A DNA stretch of 64,000 nt from Muribaculaceae bacterium (GCA_022509085.1 JAFLTW010000004.1:124001-188000), one strand, 5' to 3'. Counted from the stretch's first letter, positions 1 to 8,065 are shown. Notes: generated by a model not told the origin, from the letters alone. Made by a program: numbers and translations.

Positions 1-1122
1 AATAAACACAAAGTTGCCGTCGGGCAGGCGATATCCCATGTCACCGCTACGATAGAGCCGTTTTCCGTCAGACATCGTGACATAGTTTTTCCCTTCGGGA
101 GGATTACCGAGGTAACCCCTTCCGACCCCCTCTCCCATTATACATATCTCTCCTACGGAACCGTCTGCCATCTCGTTGAGATCATCGTCCATTATCCTTA
201 CGTCGACACCCTCCACCGGCTTGCCTACAGGGAATGTCCCGTCTTCGAGCGGAGTGGCGTTGTCGATTCTGTAGTAGTTGGAACAGACGGTTGTTTCGGA
301 AGGGCCGTAAGTGTTGTAGATTCTCAGTCCGCGGTCTTTAAGGTTGCTTATATAATTGGCCCTCACCACGTCGCCGCCGCTTACGATAAGCTTGACGGAT
401 GGTGACAGAAGTTCTGCCCGTGCGTTCACGTCGGCGATAAGGTATGGGAAAGCATCGAGGACGGTGACTTCATGGCGCCGGCAGAAGTCCATCAGCAAGG
501 GTAATGGCCCGTCATGTATTCCCGAATCGGGGATTGCGAGCGCGGCACCATTAAGCAATGTTGCGAACACCTCCTCCACGAAGATGTCGAACGAGCATAC
601 GGAGTATTGAAGCATCACGTCGCCCGGGCCGATTTTCATCTCTTTCCCGAAGGCGTGGGCATAATTAACTACGGAATGATTTTCTATCATCACTCCCTTG
701 GGACGTCCGGTAGTGCCTGAGGTATATAGCACGTAAGCGAGACCCTCAGGTGTGGAGCGGTCGGGGAAGTCCGGAGCATCCATCACGGGATTACGGCAGA
801 AATTATCGTCAATAATAAGTTCTATTCCTGCATTGCGCATCATGTAGTCGCGTCTTTCAGCGGGGAGAGAGGGTTCGGCAGGAACATAGGCGGCTCCGCT
901 CTTTAGCACGGCGAGCATAGCCGCAATCTGGTTGATGCCGTGGCTCATCACGATGCCGATAAACTCATAGTGACAATCCGCAAATTTTGCCATCAGTCCG
1001 TTGACAAGCCTGTCAAGTTCGGCAAAAGTAACGCTGCGGCCATCCTCCCTGACTGCGATAGCCTCGGGCTGTAGAAGCACTTGCCGCTTGAAACAACTGT
1101 AAATGGTAAGAGTGTTCTTCAT
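1..1122 (-). CDS. NRPS-type amino-acid adenylation domain protein, truncated by window edge
   Basis: This is the first 374 codons of an adenylate-forming enzyme that activates an amino or other carboxylic acid as its AMP ester for loading onto a carrier protein. Visible core motifs of the amino-acid adenylation family are LYTSGTTGRPKG (A3, about residue 131), YNTYGPSE (A5, about residue 270) and YRSGDMG (A7, about residue 358). The gene runs off the window before A8-A10, so any carrier, condensation or thioesterase domain is out of sight. No condensation domain precedes the A domain, so it is either a stand-alone loader (DltA-like) or an initiation module. The ATG at 1120-1122 fits the family start. 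The family call is safe; the substrate is unknown. Confidence 0.88.
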   Translation of the reverse strand, partial: MKNTLTIYSCFKRQVLLQPEAIAVREDGRSVTFAELDRLVNGLMAKFADCHYEFIGIVMSHGINQIAAMLAVLKSGAAYVPAEPSLPAERRDYMMRNAGIELIIDDNFCRNPVMDAPDFPDRSTPEGLAYVLYTSGTTGRPKGVMIENHSVVNYAHAFGKEMKIGPGDVMLQYSVCSFDIFVEEVFATLLNGAALAIPDSGIHDGPLPLLMDFCRRHEVTVLDAFPYLIADVNARAELLSPSVKLIVSGGDVVRANYISNLKDRGLRIYNTYGPSETTVCSNYYRIDNATPLEDGTFPVGKPVEGVDVRIMDDDLNEMADGSVGEICIMGEGVGRGYLGNPPEGKNYVTMSDGKRLYRSGDMGYRLPDGNFVFI

Positions 1123-1168
1123 AGTATTTTAACATTCCGCCCGGCCCTCGGGTTCAAAACCATGATAC

Positions 1169-2587
1169 CTATTTGAAAAGGGCGTCGGCAGTTACCTCGT
1201 TCTGAATCATGTTCCACTGAGGGTTGTGGAGCACTCCGTCCATGGTGATCATTGTCAGATGGAGAGCTTTACGAGTGCCGGTAGTTTCCCGAAATTGCTC
1301 TTTGCGTGTCAGCATGGTTTCCATATAGGCAGGTGTGATAGCGTAAGCTCCCAACGAGAATTTAATCTCACACAGGTTGATCACTTCGTCGCGGCGGTCA
1401 ATCACGAGATCAATTTGTGCCTTTTTTCTGCCCTTCTCCTCGTCTGTCCAAGAATAGATTGAAGTCTGAATACCCGATATTCCGAGTGCCTCTTTTATCT
1501 GATAGGTGTGATGAAGACAAACCTGCTCAAAGGCGTAACCTGCCCATGAGCGATGGGCTGGAGAGTCTATACGGGTAGACCAATAGTTTTCAGACCCGTT
1601 ACCCGAATCTTTAACATGTTTTAGGTAAAACAAGGTATAAAGGTCGGTTAACTGAAACAGATTGCCCTTTTTCTTCCTCCCGAATGCCATGTATTCGCGA
1701 ATAAAGTCACAGGTCTTGAGATTGGTCAATACCTCCGTAAGTTTACCGCCCTCGTTAAGATTCAGTTCAGTCCTTATCTCCCGGCGAGTGAGCCCCTCAG
1801 CTTTGGATGCGAGGAGTTCCACTACATGTCGGTAGATTTCGGAATCATTAAAAAGAGACTTGAACAGTGTATCGTATTCCTGACGCAGTTCGCCTTTATC
1901 GTGAAAAAACAGATGGTCGATATTTTGTGGCAGGCTCAATCCTTTCTTCATCTTTGAAAGGTAGAACGGGACACCGCCCACAGCCATATAGCATTCCACG
2001 ATTTGGTGACGTGTCCATTCCACTCCGTTGGCCTTGAGCAGCAATTCCGAATCCCTAAGGTTAAATGGAGCCAGATAGAGTTGGTGAGTTACCCGGTTGT
2101 GCAAACCGCCTTTGTTGCCTATTAACTTATGGGTCATCCATGTTGTGGCGGAACCACAAACGATAAACTTCACTTTATCATTCCAGTCAGCCCAACCATT
2201 CCAGAAGAGTTCCAGGGCACTGATGAAGCGTGACCTCGGGGTGTCAAGCCAGGGAAGTTCGTCGATGAAGACAATAATTTTATCTTTTTGCAGCGAAGAC
2301 AGATATTCTTGGAGCTGCCTGAAAGCGTCACGCCATGAAGTCACTTTTGGCCAAGATTTACCGGAATAGGTTTCCAACTGGATGCGGAAGTTTTCAAGTT
2401 GGTCTTTCATCGGAGCGCGGAATGAACCGCTCATATAAAAGTCGAATTTTCCCTCAAAAAAATTCCTGACGAGGAAAGTCTTCCCAATACGTCTCCTCCC
2501 ATAGACTGCTATAAACTCAGGCTTGTCTGAATCGACGGCATCTCTGAGCACCCTCTGCTCCCATTCCCTACCTATAATCTTGCTCAT
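1169..2587 (-). CDS. Archaeal-type AAA ATPase with C-terminal DUF234/PD-(D/E)XK-like domain
   Basis: A 472-residue ATP-binding protein of the family that joins an archaeal-type ATPase domain to a DUF234-like C-terminus. Walker A is GRRRIGKT (residues 30-37) and Walker B is IIVFIDELPWLD (about 104-115). A winged-helix-like middle follows. Near the C-terminus QIDLVIDRR followed by CEIKFS gives the D...ExK spacing of a PD-(D/E)XK nuclease fold, as seen in this family. Such genes are abundant and often multicopy in Bacteroidales; their cellular role is not settled. It is monocistronic, with its own promoter just upstream, and divergent from the ArsR gene. No signal peptide or membrane segment is seen. 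Confidence 0.87.
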   Translation of the reverse strand: MSKIIGREWEQRVLRDAVDSDKPEFIAVYGRRRIGKTFLVRNFFEGKFDFYMSGSFRAPMKDQLENFRIQLETYSGKSWPKVTSWRDAFRQLQEYLSSLQKDKIIVFIDELPWLDTPRSRFISALELFWNGWADWNDKVKFIVCGSATTWMTHKLIGNKGGLHNRVTHQLYLAPFNLRDSELLLKANGVEWTRHQIVECYMAVGGVPFYLSKMKKGLSLPQNIDHLFFHDKGELRQEYDTLFKSLFNDSEIYRHVVELLASKAEGLTRREIRTELNLNEGGKLTEVLTNLKTCDFIREYMAFGRKKKGNLFQLTDLYTLFYLKHVKDSGNGSENYWSTRIDSPAHRSWAGYAFEQVCLHHTYQIKEALGISGIQTSIYSWTDEEKGRKKAQIDLVIDRRDEVINLCEIKFSLGAYAITPAYMETMLTRKEQFRETTGTRKALHLTMITMDGVLHNPQWNMIQNEVTADALFK

Positions 2588-2623
2588 AAATTTTATTTAT
2601 CGACTTAAATTTAAATTGAAAAG

Positions 2624-2654
2624 CAAAGTTACACATTATTAAGCAAATAACAAA
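2624..2654 (-). promoter_or_regulatory. Bacteroidota-type promoter of the AAA ATPase gene
   Basis: On the minus strand TTTG (2654-2651) is followed 19 bases later by TAACTTTG (2631-2624), the TTTG / TAnnTTTG pair of Bacteroidota sigma factor promoters. It lies about 40 bases before the ATPase start codon. Confidence 0.6.
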
Positions 2655-2672
2655 ATTTGGAGCGTTATATTG

Positions 2673-2707
2673 GTTCCGAATCTCACTTTTTTAGGCACAT
2701 TCGGAAC
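2673..2707. repeat. Perfect 9-bp inverted repeat between ATPase and ArsR genes
   Basis: GTTCCGAAT (2673-2681) and ATTCGGAAC (2699-2707) are exact reverse complements separated by 17 bases. The pair lies upstream of the ATPase promoter and could be an operator for either divergent gene or a hairpin. Function unknown. Confidence 0.5.
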
Positions 2708-2800
2708 AATTATAAGCAATTTCAGACTCCCGCGTGGGGAATTTTTTCATTATTGAGGAAACTTATTTAGAGTTAAAAAGAGTCAATTTTTAAATATTTT

Positions 2801-2847
2801 TTATCGTAATTTTGCTATTAAAAATATTTATCGTAATTTTGCGATAA
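2801..2847 (+). promoter_or_regulatory. ArsR-gene promoter with palindromic operator over the -7 box
   Basis: TAATTTTG (2834-2841) is a strong -7 box. It sits at the centre of a perfect 20-bp palindrome, TTATCG ... CGATAA (2828-2847). The TTTG needed 19 bases upstream (2811-2814) belongs to an incomplete second copy of the same sequence (TTATCGTAATTTTGC at 2801-2815). The layout is that of an autoregulated ArsR/SmtB operator: repressor bound to the palindrome would block RNA polymerase. The start codon follows about 40 bases later. Confidence 0.7.
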
Positions 2848-2884
2848 ATTTATAAGGATTACAGACTAAACCTCATTCATAAAG

Positions 2885-3466
2885 ATGAAGCATGAAAAAA
2901 ATGAAACGGCTGACGCAAAAATTGCGAGTTTTGCCAAGGCTTTGAGTCACCCGACACGTGTGGCCATCGTGAGAGCTCTGATCGACAAAGGGAGCTGCGG
3001 CAAATGCGGGTGCCCGGAATGCAACTGCGGCGAGAATTGCCCGGGCGAGAATTGCCGGTGCGGGTGCAAATGCGGAACGCTCGTCGACCTTTTCCCCATG
3101 GCCCAATCCACAATCTCGCGCCATATCAAGGAACTGACAACCGCCGGTATCGTCACCATGAATGGCCGGAAGGGTAACTATACACTCAACAGGAAAGCAA
3201 TAACCCAAGGAATAACTTTGATTACTGAATTATTAACAAAAAATATTACAGATATGGAAGAAAACAAGAAATGCAACTGCGGAGACAACTGTCAGTGCGG
3301 AGACAACTGCCAGTGCGGAGACAACTGCCAGTGCGGAGACAACTGCCAATGCGGCGAAAACTGTCAGTGCGGCGACAACTGCAACTGCTGTGAGGAATGC
3401 ACGTGCGGTGACGACTGCCGGTGCACTGAAGACGCCAAATGCTGCGACAACTGCACCTGCTGCTGA
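2885..3466 (+). CDS. ArsR-family regulator with cysteine-rich insertion and metallothionein-like tail
   Basis: A 193-residue winged-helix protein of the ArsR/SmtB type: SFAKALSHPTRVAIVRALI (about 15-33) is the usual N-terminal helix pair and MAQSTISRHIKEL (72-84) the recognition helix. Two things are abnormal. A cysteine-rich segment of about 26 residues with 10 Cys (38-63) interrupts the region between the helices, and the C-terminus (130-193) is a tail with about 24 Cys, largely six-residue CGDNCQ repeats. Family knowledge says ArsR proteins sense metals, arsenicals or redox state through a few cysteines; I infer very high thiophilic-metal capacity. A palindromic operator over its own promoter implies autoregulation. 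No efflux or arsenate-reductase gene lies beside it; the phosphatase at 6715 is after the next gene. Confidence 0.85.
   Translation: MKHEKNETADAKIASFAKALSHPTRVAIVRALIDKGSCGKCGCPECNCGENCPGENCRCGCKCGTLVDLFPMAQSTISRHIKELTTAGIVTMNGRKGNYTLNRKAITQGITLITELLTKNITDMEENKKCNCGDNCQCGDNCQCGDNCQCGDNCQCGENCQCGDNCNCCEECTCGDDCRCTEDAKCCDNCTCC
3278..3385 (+). repeat. Six tandem 18-bp units encoding the Cys-rich tail
   Basis: The unit TGCGGAGACAACTGCCAG is repeated six times with few changes inside the ArsR-family gene, encoding CGDNCQ repeats. The first units are almost identical at DNA level, which implies recent slippage and likely copy-number variation between strains. Confidence 0.85.
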
Positions 3467-3508
3467 TAAGAACGGAATATATCGTACCTGAAGGCGGTGT
3501 GTAAAAAT

Positions 3509-3610
3509 ACGCGATCTGCGGCGTTGCTATCGGAATTCGCTCTTGGTCATTTACTGGAGTAAACTCCCTGCGAGCTCATCCTCAGCGCCTAGCATCTCAC
3601 GCATTTTAAC
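3509..3610 (+). repeat. Dispersed structured repeat, copy A
   Basis: This 102-base non-coding segment resembles the reverse complement of 62809-62915. Shared blocks in the same order are ACGCG, ATCT, CGCT-T-GGTCA, CTCCCT, AGCTC and ATCTNACGCATT. Between GGTCA and CTCCCT each copy has a short hairpin of different sequence (TTTACT / AGTAAA here). Conserved pairing with altered sequence suggests selection on structure. No coding potential. See the matching entry near 62.8 kb. Confidence 0.5.
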
Positions 3611-3618
3611 GCACCTTA

Positions 3619-3660
3619 GGGGCTGCGTCAAAATTCCTCATTTTGACACATCCCCTCTTT
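3619..3660 (+). terminator. Inverted repeat, probable terminator after the ArsR gene
   Basis: GGGGCTGCGTCAAAA (3619-3633) pairs with TTTTGACACATCCCC (3641-3655) at 13 of 15 positions, around a 7-base loop, followed by a T-rich run. It can end ArsR transcription. The sequence also resembles the terminal repeats of some Bacteroidota insertion sequences, so an IS scar is an alternative. Confidence 0.5.
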
Positions 3661-3741
3661 ATTTTTCGGAAATTTTTCAGGAAATTGTCGTAAATTTGTG
3701 GAGAATTTAATTTTTATAAAAACTATAGCTCCATTACAACA

Positions 3742-6711
3742 ATGAAAAATTGGATACCGATAAGGCACGACTACTTAAAAGAAAACTTCGACAGCCTGCT
3801 TGAATCGTTGGCAGACGCTGATTTTGAGAATTTAGAAGACGGACTTCTCCAGGAGTCGATTGTAAAACTCGAGGAAGTGGCACGCGACCTTCTAACAACT
3901 TACTTTCCACACCGCCTCGGAATTACAATACCCATTGACGACGAATATATTAAAAACCTCCGTATTACCCTCGCTTCCATCTACGCAACCCTAAAAAGAG
4001 GCAAACCTATGGCCGATGAACTGGTCACACTGCTCGACTCACTCGTGGTGAACAACGTATACCGCGATCAGGGTTCATTTGAGAAAATAAAGAGCATAAC
4101 GGTCAACCTTGCTCTCGGGAATGGCATCGAGACCCTCCCCTACAGCCTCAAAGACCTTGCTGCCGACTCCTTCAACCTACCTCTCTTCGCCCAGAAACTG
4201 CTGGGCATCACCTTCCTGAAAAACGGCCATATCATGGCAGGATATGAGGGGAAAGGAAGCTGCCTCTTCCAGGGCGACAAAGTGAAGATCAGCACCGAAC
4301 GCCTCTCACGACTGATTTCCTCCAAACTCAAGACCTTTCTTTACCTCAGCCTGGGAGTAAGTATCCTCGACGACGAGAAGAAAAAACCTATAGAGCTCGA
4401 CTTCAAAGACCAGGTTGTACTCCTTAACCGCCTCATCCAGACTGCCCGCGAACAGGCTCCCGAGGTGCGGAAGAAACTCAAGACCTACACTCAGGATCAG
4501 ACATTCTACGTAAAGGTGACAGACGTGATCCACAACTTCGAATGGGTGAAATGCGAGACCATCGACCCCTCCTACGAACGCCTCGAGCTCTATCTCGACC
4601 TGCTCAACTTCCACAACCTCAGCGCGCTGACCACCCTGACGCGACGCGACTTCCTGCAGGCCCTCTCGAAAGGAAACATTCTCAAGGTGCGCCTCATCGA
4701 AAAAGACGGTCGCCAATACTTCAGCCTCTACGGACCGCTGCGCGAATTCTTTACCAACCCCGAAAACTTCCCCGACACCTACGAGGCAATCTTCATCACG
4801 GGTTACCCCGGAGGCAGCCGCTGGCTAACTCACCTCGGGCACACCGTGAACATAATGAACAACAAATGGGACAACGAGATAGCGGAAGCCGAGGCTGAAA
4901 ACTGCAATCTCAGTATCGAGGTGGGTAGCATCAAGCAAAACATTGACAAAAACGGCAACACCGTGTTGAACGCCACCAGGAAGGGGGAGATTTACGAGAT
5001 TTCTCACGAGGAATTCAGGAAAGAGATACCGGGCAACCTGATTGCCGACCTCCTGGACTTCTGGAAGGAGGAATGCCCCGTATTCACAGCCGCCAAACCC
5101 CTAACGCCCATGGTAGGCGAGATCTTTCCGAGGATAATCTGCCATCTGCTTGCCACTATGTCGCAAGACTCCCTGCTCCCCTTCTACGAGCGCTACTACA
5201 ACTTTACGGGGAGCCGTATCATGGCTGCAATGACCGACGACACCCACGACGGAGCATACTGCGAGTTCATGCTCAACTACCTCAAGGCACTCTGGGCCTT
5301 CGCCCAAGACCCCGGCCACAGCTGGCTCGGGCTGCCCGAGATTCCTGACGAACTGAAGGAGACGGAGGCTGCCGCCGAGTGCAGCGCCATAATCCGCACC
5401 ATCCTCGGCTATAACCACAACCCTACGCCAGCTCTGCCCTCAGCCGACAACCAGGTGGACATAGAGCGCCTCAGAAACCTCATAGACGCAGCCAACGCCC
5501 TGGCCGGCAATATCGCCGAAACGGAGATTAACCGCATAAAGCGCTCCATATCGCAATGCCTCGGCATAAAGTCGATATATAAGGAGGAGGCTTCAGACAA
5601 ACACTGGTTTGGCGAGGAGAGCGACATGCTCGAGTTCAAGACCTCCATCGTGTTCCTCCCAAGCAAGACCGGCGACACAACCCCTAACCCCGACATACAG
5701 ATATGGCAGATCCTGAAGACTGTCAACGGCTTCCTCAACAGCCTCCACGGCGGCACACTTCAGCTCGGAGTCAACGACTTCGGCAATGCCGCGGGGGTGG
5801 ATGAAGACATACGCTGGCTCTACCGCAACAACCATATCCTCACCCCCGAGGCAGACCCCTACCTGCGATACATAAAGCATAGGGTTGACAATGCCTTCGA
5901 GGCCTACCGCCGCTCGGACAAAGACTCCGACATCACGGCTACGAGAGTGCGATATTCGCTCTCGCAGGTGGAGGGGCGCACCGTGTTGCGCATCGACATA
6001 CTCCCCTTCGAGCTGGGATGTGTTAGGATGAAAGACACCCTGCGCCTTCACAACCGACACGAGGTGCGCCGACCTGCCGACATCAAGGAGGCCTATATCC
6101 GGGCCGCCAACACCACCGAAGAACTCACGCAGACCAAACGCGAAAAGATGGAGGAGGAGAAGCGCAAGGTGATAAAAGACTCCGAGCAGCAGAAATTCAT
6201 CGCCGTGCAGGAGGCGATCGACTCCTGCCGATACGTAAGGCTGGACCAGTATCAGTCTTACAAGGAAGTGGCCGACCGGGTGGTGGAACCTGTAGAGCTC
6301 CTTCCGCAGCGCGGCCTGCTCGTGGGGATAAAGAAGGGCGACAAGAACCTGAGGGTGTTCAAGCTGAGCCGCTGCGAGGAGGTGAGCGTGCTTGACGAGA
6401 CATTCAAGCGCTCAAAGTACTCCTATTCCGTCGACCCCTTCAACATGCTCGCCACGGGCAAAAACGTCACCGACATCCGGGTGAGGCTGGACCGCCTGGG
6501 ATGGCTGCTGATTCAGGAAACATATCCCTATACGGCCAACTTCCTGAGCAAAGACAACACGGACCCGGAGTTTCCTTTCCTGCTGAGTTGCCCGATTTCC
6601 GACGTGAGGGGCATCGGCTCCTTCTGCCTCTCCATCCTTGACCATTTCAAGATAATCAACAATCCGGCCCTTGAGAGCTATATTAAGGAGCGGATCAAAA
6701 ATTACAGATAA
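3742..6711 (+). CDS. Large AlbA_2 (Schlafen-like) and WYL-like domain protein
   Basis: A 989-residue cytoplasmic protein. The first 600 residues match nothing I recognise. Around residues 625-760 lies an AlbA_2/Schlafen-type putative nucleic-acid-binding domain: ESDMLEFKTS (LEFK about 630) then a Gly-rich strand, NGFLNSLHGGTLQLGVND. A charged helix follows (about 790-815), then a segment from about residue 830 with a YQS...RVVEPVEL...RGLLVGIKKG...LRVFKLSRC pattern that reads as a WYL ligand-binding domain. AlbA_2 and WYL domains are both frequent in stress, regulatory and anti-phage proteins. The phosphatase gene starts 3 bases after the stop, so the two are co-translated. Function unknown. 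Confidence 0.75.
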   Translation: MKNWIPIRHDYLKENFDSLLESLADADFENLEDGLLQESIVKLEEVARDLLTTYFPHRLGITIPIDDEYIKNLRITLASIYATLKRGKPMADELVTLLDSLVVNNVYRDQGSFEKIKSITVNLALGNGIETLPYSLKDLAADSFNLPLFAQKLLGITFLKNGHIMAGYEGKGSCLFQGDKVKISTERLSRLISSKLKTFLYLSLGVSILDDEKKKPIELDFKDQVVLLNRLIQTAREQAPEVRKKLKTYTQDQTFYVKVTDVIHNFEWVKCETIDPSYERLELYLDLLNFHNLSALTTLTRRDFLQALSKGNILKVRLIEKDGRQYFSLYGPLREFFTNPENFPDTYEAIFITGYPGGSRWLTHLGHTVNIMNNKWDNEIAEAEAENCNLSIEVGSIKQNIDKNGNTVLNATRKGEIYEISHEEFRKEIPGNLIADLLDFWKEECPVFTAAKPLTPMVGEIFPRIICHLLATMSQDSLLPFYERYYNFTGSRIMAAMTDDTHDGAYCEFMLNYLKALWAFAQDPGHSWLGLPEIPDELKETEAAAECSAIIRTILGYNHNPTPALPSADNQVDIERLRNLIDAANALAGNIAETEINRIKRSISQCLGIKSIYKEEASDKHWFGEESDMLEFKTSIVFLPSKTGDTTPNPDIQIWQILKTVNGFLNSLHGGTLQLGVNDFGNAAGVDEDIRWLYRNNHILTPEADPYLRYIKHRVDNAFEAYRRSDKDSDITATRVRYSLSQVEGRTVLRIDILPFELGCVRMKDTLRLHNRHEVRRPADIKEAYIRAANTTEELTQTKREKMEEEKRKVIKDSEQQKFIAVQEAIDSCRYVRLDQYQSYKEVADRVVEPVELLPQRGLLVGIKKGDKNLRVFKLSRCEEVSVLDETFKRSKYSYSVDPFNMLATGKNVTDIRVRLDRLGWLLIQETYPYTANFLSKDNTDPEFPFLLSCPISDVRGIGSFCLSILDHFKIINNPALESYIKERIKNYR

Positions 6712-6714
6712 GCC

Positions 6715-7233
6715 ATGGACCACAAGACACAGCAACTAATAGACAACCTTAAGGGTAAACAGAAGATAAGGGTGCTCTTCGTATGCCTGGGCAACATTTG
6801 CCGTTCGCCGGCAGCCGAGGGCGTGTTGAAAGCTATTGTAGACGAGGCCGGCGCCGCCGGCCGATGGGATATAGACTCCGCGGGCACGGGAGGCTGGCAT
6901 GTGGGGGAGCTGCCCGACAGCCGCATGCGCATCCACGCCCGGCAGCGGGGCATAGAACTCATACATCATTGCCGTAAGGTGACACTAGCTGACTTTGACC
7001 GGTTTGACCTCATCATCCCCATGGACGATAACAACACGCTCAACCTGCGCCGCATGGCTCCCACTCTCGAGGCGGCGCGCAAGATTATACCCATGGCCAC
7101 ATTCGTCGACCCCGGGATGGGTTACGACCATGTGCCCGACCCCTATTATGAAGGCTCGGAGGGCTTTGAGCTGGTGCTCGACCTCCTCGACAACGGTTGC
7201 CGTAGACTCTACGATACGCTTACGCCCCAATAA
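6715..7233 (+). CDS. Low-molecular-weight protein-tyrosine phosphatase
   Basis: A 172-residue LMW-PTP. The P-loop is CLGNICRS (residues 24-31) with nucleophile Cys24 and Arg30, and the general-acid loop is the PDPYYEG sequence near residue 143. These enzymes dephosphorylate tyrosine on proteins, in bacteria often the autokinases of polysaccharide export; the fold is shared with arsenate reductases, but the DPYY acid loop favours a phosphatase. It begins 3 bases after the AlbA_2/WYL gene and shares its operon. A strong bidirectional terminator follows. The N-terminus is about 15 residues longer than usual, and the ATG used is the only reasonable one. Confidence 0.93.
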   Translation: MDHKTQQLIDNLKGKQKIRVLFVCLGNICRSPAAEGVLKAIVDEAGAAGRWDIDSAGTGGWHVGELPDSRMRIHARQRGIELIHHCRKVTLADFDRFDLIIPMDDNNTLNLRRMAPTLEAARKIIPMATFVDPGMGYDHVPDPYYEGSEGFELVLDLLDNGCRRLYDTLTPQ

Positions 7234-7254
7234 AGGCGCGCCCGGAATATCGCA

Positions 7255-7289
7255 AAAAAGTCCATCCCCGCTGTGGGGATGGACTTTTT
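7255..7289. terminator. Bidirectional intrinsic terminator
   Basis: AAAAAGTCCATCCCC (7255-7269) pairs perfectly with GGGGATGGACTTTTT (7275-7289) around a 5-base loop. With A and T tracts on both arms it serves the phosphatase operon (plus) and the convergent membrane-protein gene (minus). Confidence 0.93.
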
Positions 7290-7314
7290 GTCAGAATACT
7301 TTTTTTCGATAATT

Positions 7315-7749
7315 CTAAGACACCTTGCTGTTGATGTAATCGACCAGTTTGGTAGGATCCTCGCTGCCGATGATAAACTGCTGACCGTCTTTGAGGGTGA
7401 TCAGAACCGGGTTTTTAAACCGGCCGTGGGCGTGATGCTTCTTGTCGACCGAAGCATAGGTGTCGCCGTCGGCAACCTGGGCCGACTTGATTTCAGAATA
7501 GCGGTACTTCCTGGTGCGGAAGGGGCGCTCCTCGCCGAGATAGTCGTCGTCGGCATTGACCGAATAGGGCACCGACCCGCAGATCCAGATGATGCCTACG
7601 CAGAAGAGGCCGAAGAGGATCCAGAAGAATACGTTGTCGAAGGGTTTATTGATAAATACCCAGCACAACACGAAAATGGCGATAAACACCACGAAGAACG
7701 CGATTGACAAGCCCGATAATACGGAGCTGTAAGAAATTTTCTGTTTCAT
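7315..7749 (-). CDS. Small inner-membrane protein with C-terminal soluble (PH-like?) domain
   Basis: About 144 residues starting at MKQKISYSS. An in-frame upstream ATG exists 12 codons earlier, but the shorter start puts the first membrane segment at the usual distance. Two transmembrane helices lie in the first 65 residues (around AFFVVFIAIFVLCWVF and FWILFGLFCVGIIWI). The C-terminal half contains the pattern of a small beta-rich cytosolic domain ending VLITLKDGQQFIIGSEDP..LVDYI, reminiscent of bacterial PH-type membrane proteins. No enzyme motif. Function unknown; monocistronic and convergent with the phosphatase operon. Confidence 0.75.
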   Translation of the reverse strand: MKQKISYSSVLSGLSIAFFVVFIAIFVLCWVFINKPFDNVFFWILFGLFCVGIIWICGSVPYSVNADDDYLGEERPFRTRKYRYSEIKSAQVADGDTYASVDKKHHAHGRFKNPVLITLKDGQQFIIGSEDPTKLVDYINSKVS

Positions 7750-7900
7750 AGTATCAAATATTTTAAGGTTTTGAATTAATAACAACGCATAACCTGTTTT
7801 AGTTATGCAAATTGCCCTGCCGAAATGTTAAAAATGTACTCCCCGGAATGTTAAAAATGAGAATGACCACGATTTTTGACGGCAAATATATGCACTGAAC

Positions 7901-7933
7901 GAACCGTTAAAGAACCGTTAAAGAGCCGTTAAA
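7901..7933 (+). repeat. Three tandem 11-bp repeats upstream of the fimbrial operon
   Basis: GAACCGTTAAA, GAACCGTTAAA, GAGCCGTTAAA lie head to tail, one helical turn apart, ending 37 bases before the -7 box of the fimbrial promoter. Same-face spacing suggests an activator binding array. Confidence 0.6.
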
Positions 7934-7970
7934 ATAAGCTAAAAAATTTTCATATGTAAAAAAATACTTG

Positions 7971-7978
7971 TAATTTTG
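7971..7978 (+). promoter_or_regulatory. -7 box of the main fimbrial operon
   Basis: TAATTTTG lies about 88 bases upstream of the first fimbrial gene, in an AT-rich stretch. The -33 region is a poor TTTG match, consistent with dependence on an activator. Confidence 0.6.
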
Positions 7979-8065
7979 CACAAATTTTCGCAAGAAATAA
8001 GACCAACAAGGAAAAACCACATATCAGGATTTGCAGGTATTTTCTGTATTCTCTGAAGAACTTTA

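Noticed and set aside
3278..3385. CRISPR-like or intergenic repeat
   Set aside because: The 18-bp units are in frame inside a coding region and encode CGDNCQ.
6715..7233. Arsenate reductase linked to the ArsR gene
   Set aside because: The LMW fold is shared, but the P-loop CLGNICRS and DPYY loop are those of a tyrosine phosphatase, and the gene is in a different operon with the 3742 gene.
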